Part shown: positions 42,916 to 52,247 of the stretch, one piece after another
How the letters are laid out: each line of letters starts with the position of its first letter
Position numbering within the stretch: the stretch's first letter is position 1
Origin: Mycolicibacterium mucogenicum DSM 44124
GTDB taxonomy: Bacteria > Actinomycetota > Actinomycetes > Mycobacteriales > Mycobacteriaceae
Length of the DNA stretch: 64,000 bases
Assembly (NCBI RefSeq): GCF_005670685.2
Contig: NZ_CP062008.1
Location: forward strand, 1,674,001 to 1,738,000
Reading direction: 5' to 3'
Made by a program: the position numbers and the translations under genes
Notes under the pieces: generated by a model
What the model was told of the DNA's origin: nothing
Database searches by the model: none
What the model saw: only the letters and a program-made list of their open reading frames with translations

Positions 42916-43956
42916 ATGCACAAGATCATCAAGAACTGGCGGCCCGCCACCGCGGTCGCTGCCGTCGTGGCCAGCACCACGGTGCTCGCCGCTTGCGGTG
43001 GCGGCGCGAGTGACACCGCCGGTGGTGGCGGTGCACAGTCGGGTGCCAACACCACCCTGACCCTGGTGGGCTACGCCGTGCCGGAGCCGGGCTGGAGCAA
43101 GATCATCCCGGCGTTCGCCGCCACCCCTGAGGGCAAGGGCGTCGCCGTCACCACGTCCTACGGCGCCTCGGGTGACCAGTCGCGCAAGGTCGAATCCGGT
43201 GCCCCCGCCGACATCGTCAACTTCTCGGTCGAGCCCGATGTCACCCGCCTGGTGAAGGCCGGCAAGGTCAGCAAGGACTGGAACGCCGACGCCACCAAGG
43301 GCATCCCGTTCGGTTCGGTGGTGTCGCTGGTCGTGCGCAAGGGCAACCCCAAGGGCATCAAGGACTGGGACGACCTGCTCAAGCCGGGCGTCGAGGTCGT
43401 CACCCCGAGCCCGCTGAGCTCGGGTTCGGCCAAGTGGAACCTGCTGGCGCCGTACGCCGCGAAGAGCAACGGCGGCAAGGATGCCCAGGCCGGCATCGAC
43501 TACATCCGGCAGCTGGTCGTCGAGCACGTCAAGACCCGTCCGGGTTCGGGCCGGGAAGCCACCGACCTGTTCCTGCACGGCACCGGTGACGTGCTGATCA
43601 GCTACGAGAACGAAGCCATCAACGTCGAGCGGCAGGGCAAGGACGTCGAGCACGTCAACCCGGCTCAGACCTTCAAGATCGAGAACCCGGTGGCTGTCTT
43701 GAACACAAGCCAGCACCAGGACAAGGCCAACGCGCTGAAGAACTTCCTCTACACCGCGGAGGGACAGAAGCTGTGGGCGCAGGCCGGGTTCCGTCCCGTC
43801 GATCCTGCCGTCGCCGCCGATTTCGCCAAGGACTTCCCGACCCCGGAGAAGCTGTGGACCATCGCTGACCTCGGTGGATGGAAGACCGTCGATCCGGCGT
43901 TGTTCGACAAGGAGAACGGCAGCATCACCAAGATCTACAAGCAGGCCACTGGATGA
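42916..43956 (+). CDS. subI: Sulfate-binding lipoprotein SubI
   Basis: SubI is the extracellular substrate-binding protein of the sulfate/thiosulfate ABC importer. The 346-residue precursor has a lipoprotein signal ending in the lipobox LAAC (Cys27), then a periplasmic-binding-protein fold of the sulfate type (TTSYGASGDQSRKVESG with the sulfate-contacting Ser residues, VTPSPLSSGSAKWN). The lipobox Cys is the only Cys and there is no internal Met. ATG 42916 follows AAGGAAGG. The stop overlaps cysT (ATGA). The operon subI-cysT-cysW-cysA is under the leader at 42704. Confidence 0.95.
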   Translation: MHKIIKNWRPATAVAAVVASTTVLAACGGGASDTAGGGGAQSGANTTLTLVGYAVPEPGWSKIIPAFAATPEGKGVAVTTSYGASGDQSRKVESGAPADIVNFSVEPDVTRLVKAGKVSKDWNADATKGIPFGSVVSLVVRKGNPKGIKDWDDLLKPGVEVVTPSPLSSGSAKWNLLAPYAAKSNGGKDAQAGIDYIRQLVVEHVKTRPGSGREATDLFLHGTGDVLISYENEAINVERQGKDVEHVNPAQTFKIENPVAVLNTSQHQDKANALKNFLYTAEGQKLWAQAGFRPVDPAVAADFAKDFPTPEKLWTIADLGGWKTVDPALFDKENGSITKIYKQATG

Positions 43957-44837
43957 CATCCGCAACCACGTTTGACGGCACCCCGGCCCGGCCCGAGCCC
44001 ACCAGCAATGGTGGCTCGGCCGGGCCGGGGTCCGGCGTACGGCACGCATTCGGCACCACGTCGTTGCGGGTGGGGGCCGCGAGCATCTGGCTCTCCGTCA
44101 TCGTGCTGCTGCCGCTCGCCGCGATCCTGGTCCAATCCGCTCGTGGCGGCTGGGGCTACTTCTGGTCCGCGGTCACATCGAATTCAGCGATCGCCTCGTT
44201 TCGTGTGACGCTCGAGGTCTCGGCGGCCGTCGCGCTCATCAACCTGGTCTTCGGGCTGTTGGTGGCGTGGGTGCTGACGCGGGACGACTTCGTCGGTAAG
44301 CGACTGGTGGACGCGGTCATCGACCTGCCGTTCGCGCTGCCGACCATCGTGGCCAGCCTCGTCATGCTGGCGCTCTACGGTCCGGCCAGCCCCGTCAACC
44401 TGCATCTGCAGCACACCAAGTGGGGCATCGGCGTCGCGCTGCTGTTCGTCACGCTGCCGTTCGTCGTGCGGTCGGTGCAGCCGGTGCTGCTCGAACTGGA
44501 CCAGCAGACCGAAGAAGCGGCCGCCTCGTTGGGCGCCAACAACTTCGTCATCTTCACCAATGTGGTGCTGCCGGCCCTGCTGCCGTCGCTGCTGTCGGGT
44601 GCGGGCCTGGCCTTCTCCCGCGCGATCGGCGAATTCGGTTCGGTGGTGCTGATCGGCGGCGCGGTGCCCGGCGAGACCGAGGTGTCGTCGCAGTGGATCC
44701 GTACCCTGATCGAGAACGACGACCGTACCGGTGCCGCTGCGATCTCGATTGTGCTGCTGGTGATTTCATTCCTGGTGCTGTTCGTGTTGCGGGTCGTCGG
44801 ATCGCGGGCGGCCAAGCGTGAGGAGCTGGCTCCATGA
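43953..44837 (+). CDS. cysT: Sulfate ABC transporter permease CysT
   Basis: The 294-residue permease has six membrane helices after a polar ~40-residue N-terminus. The EAA loop that contacts the ATPase is EEAAASLGANNFVIFTNVVLP (about 189-209). DLPFALPTIVASLVMLALYG is typical of CysT. It has no Cys and one internal Met. The start overlaps subI and the stop overlaps cysW, so the operon is tightly coupled. It forms the pore with CysW. Confidence 0.95.
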   Translation: MTSATTFDGTPARPEPTSNGGSAGPGSGVRHAFGTTSLRVGAASIWLSVIVLLPLAAILVQSARGGWGYFWSAVTSNSAIASFRVTLEVSAAVALINLVFGLLVAWVLTRDDFVGKRLVDAVIDLPFALPTIVASLVMLALYGPASPVNLHLQHTKWGIGVALLFVTLPFVVRSVQPVLLELDQQTEEAAASLGANNFVIFTNVVLPALLPSLLSGAGLAFSRAIGEFGSVVLIGGAVPGETEVSSQWIRTLIENDDRTGAAAISIVLLVISFLVLFVLRVVGSRAAKREELAP

Positions 44838-45646
44838 CCCTCTCGCCGCTGGTTCGCTACCTGGCCCGGTACGTGGCGCTGGCCTACATCACGGTGCTCG
44901 TCATCGTGCCCGTCGGCCTGATCTTGTGGCGCACGTTCCAGCCCGGCCTGGGAGAGTTCTTCACCCAGATCACCACGCCGGCAGCCATTTCCGCGCTGCA
45001 GCTGTCGTTGCTCGTCGTCGCCATCGTGGTGCCGCTCAACGTGCTGTTCGGCGTGCCGACCGCACTGGTGTTGGCCCGCAACCGGTTCCGCGGCAAGAGC
45101 GTGCTGCAGGCGGTCATCGACCTGCCGTTCGCGGTGTCGCCCGTCGTCGTCGGTGTGGCCCTGATCCTGCTGTGGGGCTCGGCCGGCCTGCTCGGCTTCG
45201 TCGAGAACAGCTGGGGACTCAAGATCATCTTCGGCTTCCCGGGCATCGTGCTCGCCAGCATCTTCGTCACCGTGCCGTTCGTCATCCGCGAGGTCGAACC
45301 GGTGCTGCACGAGCTCGGCACCGACCAGGAAGAGGCGGCCTCCACCCTGGGTGCGCAGTGGTGGCAGACGTTCTGGCGGATCACGCTGCCGTCCATCCGC
45401 TGGGGCCTGACCTACGGCATCGTGCTCACCGTTGCCCGCACGCTGGGGGAGTACGGCGCCGTCATCATGGTGTCCTCCAATCTGCCCGGCCAGTCCCAGA
45501 CCCTCACCCTGCTGGTCTCGGACCGGTACAGCCGCGGCGCCGAATACGGCGCCTATGCCGTGTCGACTCTGTTGATGGCGGTCGCGGTGATCGTGCTGAT
45601 CGTGCAGGTAATCCTCGACGCCCGGCGTGTCCGGGCGGCACAATAG
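44834..45646 (+). CDS. cysW: Sulfate ABC transporter permease CysW
   Basis: The 270-residue second permease has six helices, DLPFAVSPVVVGVALILLWG in the middle and the EAA loop EEAASTLGAQWWQTFWRITLP (about 170-190). No Cys and two internal Met were counted. ATG overlaps the cysT stop by 4 nt, and cysA follows after 24 nt with its own AGGAAG. It pairs with CysT for sulfate passage. Confidence 0.95.
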   Translation: MTLSPLVRYLARYVALAYITVLVIVPVGLILWRTFQPGLGEFFTQITTPAAISALQLSLLVVAIVVPLNVLFGVPTALVLARNRFRGKSVLQAVIDLPFAVSPVVVGVALILLWGSAGLLGFVENSWGLKIIFGFPGIVLASIFVTVPFVIREVEPVLHELGTDQEEAASTLGAQWWQTFWRITLPSIRWGLTYGIVLTVARTLGEYGAVIMVSSNLPGQSQTLTLLVSDRYSRGAEYGAYAVSTLLMAVAVIVLIVQVILDARRVRAAQ

Positions 45647-45670
45647 CTTTTCGATAGGAAGAAACCGATC

Positions 45671-46732
45671 ATGAGTGACGAGCAGAAGCAGGGCAGCCCT
45701 CCCGCCATCACGGTGCGCGGTGCCAACAAGCACTACGGCGACTTCGCGGCCCTCGACAACATCGACTTCGACGTGCCCGAGGGCTCGCTGACCGCACTGC
45801 TGGGCCCCAGCGGGTCGGGCAAGTCCACGCTGTTGCGGGCCATCGCCGGCCTCGACACCCCGGACACCGGCACCATCACCATCAAGGGCAACGACGTCAC
45901 CGGGGTGCCGCCACAGCGGCGCGGCATCGGGTTCGTCTTCCAGCACTACGCGGCGTTCAAGCACCTCACCGTGCGCGAGAACGTCGCGTTCGGCCTGAAA
46001 ATCCGTAAGAAGCCCAAGGCCGAGATCCAAGAAAAGGTCGACAGCCTGCTCGAGGTCGTGGGCCTCGCCGGTTTCCAGACGCGCTACCCCAGCCAGCTCT
46101 CCGGCGGCCAGCGTCAGCGCATGGCACTCGCTCGCGCCCTCGCGGTCGATCCCCAGGTGCTCCTGCTCGACGAGCCGTTCGGCGCCCTCGACGCCAAGGT
46201 GCGTGACGACCTGCGCACGTGGCTGCGCCGCCTGCACGACGAGGTGCACGTGACCACCGTGCTCGTCACCCACGACCAGGCCGAGGCGCTCGACGTCGCC
46301 GACCGGATCGCGGTGCTGAACAAGGGTCGCATCGAGCAGGTCGGGTCGCCGACCGAGGTTTACGACAGCCCGGCCAACCCGTTCGTGATGTCGTTCCTCG
46401 GCGCCGTCTCGACCATCAACGGCACGCTGGTGCGCCCCCACGACATTCGCGTGGGCCGCAACCCCGACATGGCCATTTCCCAGGCCGACGACGATGTCGC
46501 CGCCACCGGCGTGCTGCGGGCCAAGGTCGACCGTGTCGTCGTGCTCGGCTTCGAGGTTCGCGTCGAGCTGACGACCGCGGCGGACCACACGCCGTTCACC
46601 GCCCAGATCACGCGCGGTGACGCCGAAGCCCTGCAGCTCCTCGAGGGCGACACCGTGTACGTCCGGGCCACCCGCATCCCGCCGATCGCGGGGCAGACGC
46701 AAGAAGCCGAGGCGGTCCTCGCCCGGGCCTGA
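45671..46732 (+). CDS. cysA: Sulfate ABC transporter ATPase CysA
   Basis: The 353-residue ATPase energises sulfate import. Walker A is GPSGSGKST (about 42), the Q-loop is [12 protein letters not shown], the signature [15 protein letters not shown] is near 141, Walker B is [12 protein letters not shown] and the H-loop is [12 protein letters not shown]-terminal TOBE-like regulatory domain follows from about 240 ([13 protein letters not shown]). There is no Cys. Two hairpins follow the stop, before the convergent cysE. Confidence 0.96.
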   Translation: MSDEQKQGSPPAITVRGANKHYGDFAALDNIDFDVPEGSLTALLGPSGSGKSTLLRAIAGLDTPDTGTITIKGNDVTGVPPQRRGIGFVFQHYAAFKHLTVRENVAFGLKIRKKPKAEIQEKVDSLLEVVGLAGFQTRYPSQLSGGQRQRMALARALAVDPQVLLLDEPFGALDAKVRDDLRTWLRRLHDEVHVTTVLVTHDQAEALDVADRIAVLNKGRIEQVGSPTEVYDSPANPFVMSFLGAVSTINGTLVRPHDIRVGRNPDMAISQADDDVAATGVLRAKVDRVVVLGFEVRVELTTAADHTPFTAQITRGDAEALQLLEGDTVYVRATRIPPIAGQTQEAEAVLARA

Positions 46733-46748
46733 ATCGCATCCCGTTCGC

Positions 46749-46791
46749 ACCGCGGCCGGGCGACCAGACGATCTGGTTGCCCGGCCGCGGT
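46749..46791. terminator. Hairpin after cysA
   Basis: ACCGCGGCCGGGC and ACCAGA pair with TCTGGT and GCCCGGCCGCGGT around a CGA loop, about 20 bp with one G-U, followed by TGTTTT. It starts 17 nt after the cysA stop. Confidence 0.85.
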
Positions 46792-46827
46792 GTTTTGCGT
46801 TGGGGCGGTAACCAGGGCGTAGAAGTG

Positions 46828-46867
46828 CGAGTGGCGTTGACCCTGGTTTCAGGGTCAACGCCACTCG
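46828..46867. terminator. Second hairpin between cysA and cysE
   Basis: A perfect 18-bp stem, CGAGTGGCGTTGACCCTG with its complement, has a GTTT loop and lies 21 nt from the convergent cysE stop. It would mainly end cysE transcription. Confidence 0.85.
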
Positions 46868-46887
46868 TGCCGTATGTCAGGCGTACG

Positions 46888-47472
46888 TCAGATGTACATC
46901 GCGGGGTCGATGTAGGTCGTCGGGTCGACGGCGGGCTCGCGCTGTTTCTCGGTGCGCGGGCGCACGATCGCCGGAATGCCGGTGGCGATGGAGTCCGCCG
47001 GAACATCGTGTGTCACAACGGCATTCGCGCCGATGGCCGAGTCGTCGCCGACGAGGATGGGGCCGAGCACCTTGGCGCCCGCGCCGACGGTCACCCGGTT
47101 GCCGATGGTCGGGTGACGCTTGCCCTTGTTGAGGCTGCGGCCACCCAGCGTCACGCCGTGGTAGACCATGACGTCGTTGCCGATCTCGGTGGTCTCGCCG
47201 ATCACGACGCCCATGCCGTGGTCGATGAAGAACCGCCGCCCGATGGTCGCGCCCGGATGAATCTCGATGCCGGTGAAGAACCGCGTCACCTGAGCCAGCA
47301 CCCGCGCCGGCCCGCGCCCGGCCGGCCGGGCCCACAGCCGATGGGCCAGCCGGTGCGACCAGATGGCGTGCAGGCCGGAGTACACGAGTGCGTTCTCGAA
47401 GTCCCCACGTCCCGCCGGATCATGGCTGCGTGCGTTGTCCAGGTCCTCACGGAGGGTGGAGAGCAGCGTCAT
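46888..47472 (-). CDS. cysE: Serine O-acetyltransferase
   Basis: CysE makes O-acetylserine from serine and acetyl-CoA, the carbon acceptor for sulfide. The 194-residue form is the short type common in actinobacteria. A helical N-terminus (1-60) is followed by the left-handed beta-helix of hexapeptide repeats ([39 protein letters not shown]). The C-terminus ends in Ile (DPAMYI), as needed to dock in the CysK active site to form the cysteine synthase complex. There is no Cys. It lies 34 nt downstream of cysK in the same operon. Confidence 0.95.
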   Translation of the reverse strand: MTLLSTLREDLDNARSHDPAGRGDFENALVYSGLHAIWSHRLAHRLWARPAGRGPARVLAQVTRFFTGIEIHPGATIGRRFFIDHGMGVVIGETTEIGNDVMVYHGVTLGGRSLNKGKRHPTIGNRVTVGAGAKVLGPILVGDDSAIGANAVVTHDVPADSIATGIPAIVRPRTEKQREPAVDPTTYIDPAMYI

Positions 47473-47506
47473 CCCTATCTAATTCCCGTCGCTTCGCTCG
47501 CCCCGG

Positions 47507-48442
47507 TCAGTCCCGGATGTGCTCGTACAGCGCCGTGGAGACGTACCGCTCGCCGAAGTCGGGGATGACCACCACGATGAGCTTGCCGTCGTTCTCGGGG
47601 CGCTTGGCGAGCTGCAGGGCCGCCCAGACGTTGGCACCCGCCGAGATGCCGCCGAGGATGCCCTCCTGCGTGCCCAGCTGCCGCGCCACCTCGATGGCGT
47701 CCGGGAAGGAGACGTCGATGATCTCGTCGTACACGGCGCGGTCCAGCACCTCGGGGATGAAGTTCGCGCCGATGCCCTGAATCTTGTGTGGTCCGGCCTG
47801 GCCGCCGGTGAGGATGGGGGAGTCCACCGGCTCGACGCCGACGATCTTCACGTCGGGCTTACGGGACTTGAGGACGTGCCCGACGCCGGTGAGGGTGCCG
47901 CCGGTGCCGATGCCGGCGACGAAGATGTCGACCGCGCCGTCGGTGTCGGCCCAGACCTCCTCGGCCGTGGTCTTCTCGTGGATGGCGGGGTTGGCCGGGT
48001 TGGCGAACTGATCGGCGGCGACGGAGTTCGGGGTCTCGGCGAGAATCTGCTTGGCCTTGGCGACGGCGCCGGCCATGCCCTCGGCACCCGGGGTCAGGAC
48101 GATCTCGGCGCCGTATGCGCGCAGCATCACGCGTCGTTCGAGCGACATGGTCTCCGGCATGGTCAGGATGACCTTGTAGCCGCGGGCCGCGCCGACGAGG
48201 GCCAGCGCGATGCCGGTGTTGCCGCTCGTGGCCTCCACGATGGTGCCACCAGGCTTGAGTTCACCGGACTGCTCCGCGGCGTCGACGATCGCCACACCGA
48301 TACGGTCCTTGACGCTGTTCGCCGGGTTGTAGAACTCCAGCTTCGCGACGACCTGCGCGCCGGCCCCGTCGGTCAACCGGTTGAGCCGGACCAGCGGCGT
48401 GCGCCCGACCAATTCGGTGACATTGGCGTAGATCTTGCCCAT
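47507..48442 (-). CDS. cysK: Cysteine synthase (O-acetylserine sulfhydrylase)
   Basis: CysK uses PLP to replace the acetyl group of O-acetylserine with sulfide. The 311-residue protein has the PLP Lys in [11 protein letters not shown] (about 44), the substrate loop [11 protein letters not shown] (about 69) and the phosphate-binding loop [10 protein letters not shown] (about 177). There is no Cys. ATG 48442 ([13 protein letters not shown]) follows GAGAGG. The longer upstream frame is not supported. No polycysteine leader is visible upstream, unlike subI and nirA. cysE follows in the same operon. Confidence 0.97.
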   Translation of the reverse strand: MGKIYANVTELVGRTPLVRLNRLTDGAGAQVVAKLEFYNPANSVKDRIGVAIVDAAEQSGELKPGGTIVEATSGNTGIALALVGAARGYKVILTMPETMSLERRVMLRAYGAEIVLTPGAEGMAGAVAKAKQILAETPNSVAADQFANPANPAIHEKTTAEEVWADTDGAVDIFVAGIGTGGTLTGVGHVLKSRKPDVKIVGVEPVDSPILTGGQAGPHKIQGIGANFIPEVLDRAVYDEIIDVSFPDAIEVARQLGTQEGILGGISAGANVWAALQLAKRPENDGKLIVVVIPDFGERYVSTALYEHIRD

Positions 48443-48593
48443 CGGTGACCTCTCGTCGGCGCTAGCTTTGGTGAAATTGTGGTGCCCGCGCAGGCACCTG
48501 CCGAATCTGCTGAATGGCGGGTGTCCCGTCAAGGGTTTCATTCATCACAAAATCTATCTGTTTGCGACAACGCGCGAGCCCTGGGTGGGTATT

Positions 48594-50510
48594 TCAGACC
48601 TCGATGCGCGAGCCCAGGATCACCGTGCGGTCGAGGGGCAGCCGGAAGTAGGCCGCGGCGTCGGACGTGATGTAGGACGTGCCGATGAAAAGCTTTGTCC
48701 GCCAAGGGGCCATCGACGGCTCTTTGGCCATCACCAGATCGACCTTCGACAGGAAATACGTGGCACCGGCGAGATCCAGCGGCCCTTCGGTCTGGGCCGA
48801 GTCGAGCAGCGCCAAGGCTGCCGGTACGTCGGGCCGGTCCATGTATCCGTAGGTGGCGGTGACGTGGATGATGCCGTCGTCGCGGTGGCCCAGATCGTCG
48901 ACCGCCAACCGGGCGCCGTCGGCGATCCTCGGCACCGTCGCCGTCTCCAGGGACAGCACCACGACGTGCTCGTGCAGCATCCGGTTGTATTTCACATTGG
49001 CGCGCATCGCCAGCGGCGCGGTCTCGATGCCGCGGTTGAGGAACACCGCGGTGCCCGGTACGCGGGTCAGCGGGGGCTCGCTGGTGACGATCGATTCCAC
49101 GAACTGGCGCAGTGGGCCTTCGACGGCGTCGCGCGCCCGGGTGACCACGGCGCGGCCGTCCTGCCACGTCGTCATCACGGTGAACGCGATCAATCCGATC
49201 AGCAACGGCAGCCAGGCGCCGTGCACGAGCTTGGTGAGATTGGCGGCGAGGAACAACACGTCGACGGTGAGCAGGGGGGCCCCGATCGCGACCACGGACC
49301 ACAGCGGCCAGTCCCACCTGGCGCGTGCGATGTTGAGGAACAGCAGGGTCGTGATGGTGATGGTCCCGGTCACCGCCATGCCATAGGCGTAGCCCAGCGC
49401 GGCGGAGCTGCGGAAGGCGAAGACCAGGGTCAGCACCGCGATCAGCAGCATGCTGTTGATCCAGGGCACGTAGATCTGGCCCATCGTGGACGCTGACGTG
49501 TGCAGGATCCGCAGCCGGGGCAGGTACCCGAGGTGCGCGGCCTGGGCCGCCACGGAGAACGCTCCGGTGATCACCGCCTGCGACGCGATCACCGTGGCCG
49601 CCGTCGCGAGCAGGACCATCGGTAGCCGGCCCCACTCGGGCGTCAGCAGGAAGAACGGGGCGTCGTGGACGGAGGGGTTCTGCAGCAGCAGCGCGCCCTG
49701 CCCGAAGTAGCTCAGCATGCACGCCGGGAACACCAGCAGCAGCCAGGCGAACGTGATCGGCTTGCGGCCGAAATGGCCCATGTCGGCGTACAGCGCCTCG
49801 GCGCCGGTCACGGACAGCACCACGGCGGCCAGCGCGAAGAACGCGATGTGGAAATGGCCGGCCATGAATCCCAGCGCGTACAGCGGATTCAGGGCGCGCA
49901 GGATCTCGGGCTCTCTGATGATTCCGCCGACCCCGCATGCGCCGATCACCGTGAACCACACGACCATCACCGGACCGAAGAACTTGCCGACGACGGCGGT
50001 GCCGCGGTGCTGCACGCTGAACAACGCGATGATGATCACCGCGGTGATCGGCACGACCCAGTCCGCGAGGCCTGGGTCGATGGTTTTGGAGCCTTCGACA
50101 GCCGACAGCACCGAGATGGCCGGGGTGATCATCGAGTCACCGAAAAACAGCGCTGCACCGAGGATTCCGAGCGCGGCGAGGAAGGCCGCGGTGCGCCTGC
50201 CGAGCTTGTCCGACGACTGCTTCACCAGGGTGATCAGCGCCATGACGCCGCCCTCGCCGTCGTTGTCGGCCCGCATCACCAAGCTGACGTACGTGATGGT
50301 GACGATCAGCATCACCGACCAGAACACCAGGGAGACGACGCCATAGATGTTGTCGTGGCTGATCGGCACCGGATGCGGGTCATCGGGATTGAACAGCGTC
50401 TGCATGGTGTAGATCGGGCTGGTGCCGATGTCGCCGAAGACGACGCCCAGTGCACTGATGGCCAGGCCCGCTCCGAGCCCCTTCCGACCGGTGTCGGGGT
50501 GTGTGCCCAC
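48594..50510 (-). CDS. kup: Kup-type potassium uptake transporter
   Basis: The 638-residue low-affinity K+/H+ symporter has about 12 membrane helices in the first ~440 residues (SALGVVFGDIGTSPIYTMQT near 22, GALGAALFFGDSMITPAISV-like segment near 110). A C-terminal cytoplasmic domain follows (VPGTAVFLNRG, and the ending TFDRTVILG-type region PLDRTVILGSRIEV). AAGGAG precedes GTG 50510 by 9 nt, which decides the start over the longer upstream frame. It interrupts the two sulfur operons and has no evident sulfur role. Confidence 0.93.
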   Translation of the reverse strand: MGTHPDTGRKGLGAGLAISALGVVFGDIGTSPIYTMQTLFNPDDPHPVPISHDNIYGVVSLVFWSVMLIVTITYVSLVMRADNDGEGGVMALITLVKQSSDKLGRRTAAFLAALGILGAALFFGDSMITPAISVLSAVEGSKTIDPGLADWVVPITAVIIIALFSVQHRGTAVVGKFFGPVMVVWFTVIGACGVGGIIREPEILRALNPLYALGFMAGHFHIAFFALAAVVLSVTGAEALYADMGHFGRKPITFAWLLLVFPACMLSYFGQGALLLQNPSVHDAPFFLLTPEWGRLPMVLLATAATVIASQAVITGAFSVAAQAAHLGYLPRLRILHTSASTMGQIYVPWINSMLLIAVLTLVFAFRSSAALGYAYGMAVTGTITITTLLFLNIARARWDWPLWSVVAIGAPLLTVDVLFLAANLTKLVHGAWLPLLIGLIAFTVMTTWQDGRAVVTRARDAVEGPLRQFVESIVTSEPPLTRVPGTAVFLNRGIETAPLAMRANVKYNRMLHEHVVVLSLETATVPRIADGARLAVDDLGHRDDGIIHVTATYGYMDRPDVPAALALLDSAQTEGPLDLAGATYFLSKVDLVMAKEPSMAPWRTKLFIGTSYITSDAAAYFRLPLDRTVILGSRIEV

Positions 50511-50581
50511 GCGCGGTGTCTCCTTTGTCCGGATCGTTGGCCGACCGTCCGGATCGTAGGCGACGTAGCCGTGGAGTGTGA

Positions 50582-50692
50582 TCAGGTTCGAACCGCGCCC
50601 GAAGGCGGGTTGCGCCGGTTGACACGTCGGCACACCAGCAGCACCGACGCCGGCAACGCCATCATGGACAGCAGTTGCAGCAGCTCAGACAT
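50582..50692 (-). CDS. Putative 36-residue membrane microprotein
   Basis: ATG 50692 opens 36 codons encoding one hydrophobic helix (LLQLLSMMALPASVLLVC) followed by a basic tail (RRVNRRNPPSGAVRT), a positive-inside layout. The ribosome site is weak. It sits between the chelatase and kup genes on the same strand. I do not recognise a family, and it could be a chance ORF. Nothing else is visible in this 302-bp gap. Confidence 0.35.
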   Translation of the reverse strand: MSELLQLLSMMALPASVLLVCRRVNRRNPPSGAVRT

Positions 50693-50812
50693 CGGTGGTC
50701 CCGAAAATTCGCATGAGGCCGAGTCAACCGGCGCTGCCGGCGCGGTGCCACGATCTATACGCAATCCATACGGCGCCGGCCGCGGTCTTGCCGGGATTCA
50801 GACGGCTTCGGG

Positions 50813-51526
50813 TTACGCGGCGCGCGGTACGGCGGCGACCTCGTCGAATCGGTCCAGCACGGTCTCTGCGACGAGCCGGTGGCCGCCCAGCGGCTGGGCC
50901 ATCGGAATTCCGTGTGCGGCAGCGAATTCGGCGACCCGGTCGGTGATCGTGCCGTGGGCCAGGAACCAGGGCGCGATGACCAGACGTGTCGCACCCTGAT
51001 CCCGCAGCAGTTCGGCGGCTTCGGCCAGGTTGGCGTGCGGGCCGGTGGCGAATGCCGTCGTGGCCTGCCAGTGGGTGCCCGCGACCAGTCCCGTGGCCAC
51101 GGTGCCGGTGCGTGCGTTGGCGGCAGCCGACGACGACCCGACGGCCGTCACCAGGACGCCGATGCCGGCGTCCAGCCGGGACACCCCGGAGTGGGCGAGC
51201 CGCTGGCTCAGCACGTGGATCAGCCGGTCGTCCTCGCCGAGCACTGGCGCCAGTTTGATGGCCTGCCGCACCGCCGGATTGGCGTCGGCGATCATCGCGG
51301 GGATGTCGACACGCGCGTGGTAGGCGTCGGCCAGCAGTAGCGGCACCACGACGCCGTCGGCAGGGGAGTCGACCAGCACGTCTCGCAGATTCGGCGAATT
51401 CTGTTCGCAGAACGCCACTTTGACGTCGACATCATGACGCAGTGCCGCGACGATACGGGCCACCTCGCGGGCGTTCGCCGCAGACCGCGGATCGGCACTG
51501 CCGTGCGCGGTGAGGATCAGTTGCAC
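50813..51526 (-). CDS. Sirohydrochlorin ferrochelatase (CbiX/SirB-like)
   Basis: The 237-residue protein would insert Fe into sirohydrochlorin to make siroheme, the cofactor of NirA encoded two genes upstream. The class II chelatase signature LTAHGSADPRSAANA is at the N-terminus with the metal-binding His, and a second His-containing motif is VPLLLADAYHARVDIP near 77. The second half repeats the fold (VIAPWFLAHGTITDR). GTG 51526 is 7 nt after the cysH stop, so nirA-cysH-chelatase form one operon. It corresponds to Rv2393. Confidence 0.87.
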   Translation of the reverse strand: MQLILTAHGSADPRSAANAREVARIVAALRHDVDVKVAFCEQNSPNLRDVLVDSPADGVVVPLLLADAYHARVDIPAMIADANPAVRQAIKLAPVLGEDDRLIHVLSQRLAHSGVSRLDAGIGVLVTAVGSSSAAANARTGTVATGLVAGTHWQATTAFATGPHANLAEAAELLRDQGATRLVIAPWFLAHGTITDRVAEFAAAHGIPMAQPLGGHRLVAETVLDRFDEVAAVPRAA

Positions 51527-51533
51527 AGGAATC

Positions 51534-52247
51534 TCAGGACGCGTGCAGACCGCACTCGGTCTTGGCCAGACCGGCCCAGCGACCGCTGCGGGGGTCAGCG
51601 CCCTCGGCCGGCTTCTGGGTGCACGGTGCGCAGCCGATGGACGGATAGCCTTCGTCCACAAGCGGATTCACCAGAATGCCGTTGGCTTCGATGTACGCCT
51701 GCATGTCGTCATCGCTCCACGCGGCGATCGGGTTGACCTTCACCAGGCCGAACGCCTCGTCGAAACTGATCAGCGGGGCGTTGGCGCGCGTCGGCGCCTC
51801 GACGCGGCGGATGCCCGTCACCCACGCCGAGTAGCCCTTGAGCGCCTTCGACAGCGGCTGCACCTTACGCAGGTTGCAGCACCGGGCGGCATCGCTGGCG
51901 AACAGGTCCTTGCCGACCAGTTCGTCCTGCTGGGCGACGGTCTGCTCGGGTGTCACATTGACGATGTTCACGCCGTAGACGGCCTCGACGGCGTCGCGGG
52001 TACCGATGGTCTCGGCGAAGTGGTAGCCGGTGTCCAGGAACAGCACGTCGACGCCGGGATGCACCTTGGCCGCCATCTCGACCAGGACGGCGTCCTGCAT
52101 GTTGGAGGCCACGACGTACTGGCCCGAGAAATTCTCCTCGACCCAGCGCAGCAGTTCCTCAGCAGTGGCGTCGGCCAGTTCGGCAGCGCCGCGCGCTGCC
52201 AGTTCCCGTAGGTCAGTTTCCGAAACGTCCGTCATATCAGCGGTCAC
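51534..52247 (-). CDS. cysH: APS reductase (assimilatory, iron-sulfur type)
   Basis: CysH reduces adenosine 5'-phosphosulfate to sulfite. The 237-residue protein has the [4Fe-4S] ligands of the APS-specific form: CC in DAARCCNLRKV (about 119-120) and CAPC in IGCAPCTQKP (about 205). The catalytic Cys is in TECGLHAS at the C-terminus. LDTGYHFAETI and the PP-loop-like region bind the nucleotide. The start is GTG 52247, overlapping the nirA stop (GTGA); ATG 52235 is an alternative. It is part of the leader-controlled nirA operon. Confidence 0.95.
   Translation of the reverse strand: MTADMTDVSETDLRELAARGAAELADATAEELLRWVEENFSGQYVVASNMQDAVLVEMAAKVHPGVDVLFLDTGYHFAETIGTRDAVEAVYGVNIVNVTPEQTVAQQDELVGKDLFASDAARCCNLRKVQPLSKALKGYSAWVTGIRRVEAPTRANAPLISFDEAFGLVKVNPIAAWSDDDMQAYIEANGILVNPLVDEGYPSIGCAPCTQKPAEGADPRSGRWAGLAKTECGLHAS

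Noticed and set aside
48443..48590. Possible cysteine leader upstream of cysK
   Set aside because: The short frames here contain no Cys tract. A TAGATT -10 candidate exists, but none of the ORFs fits the leader pattern.
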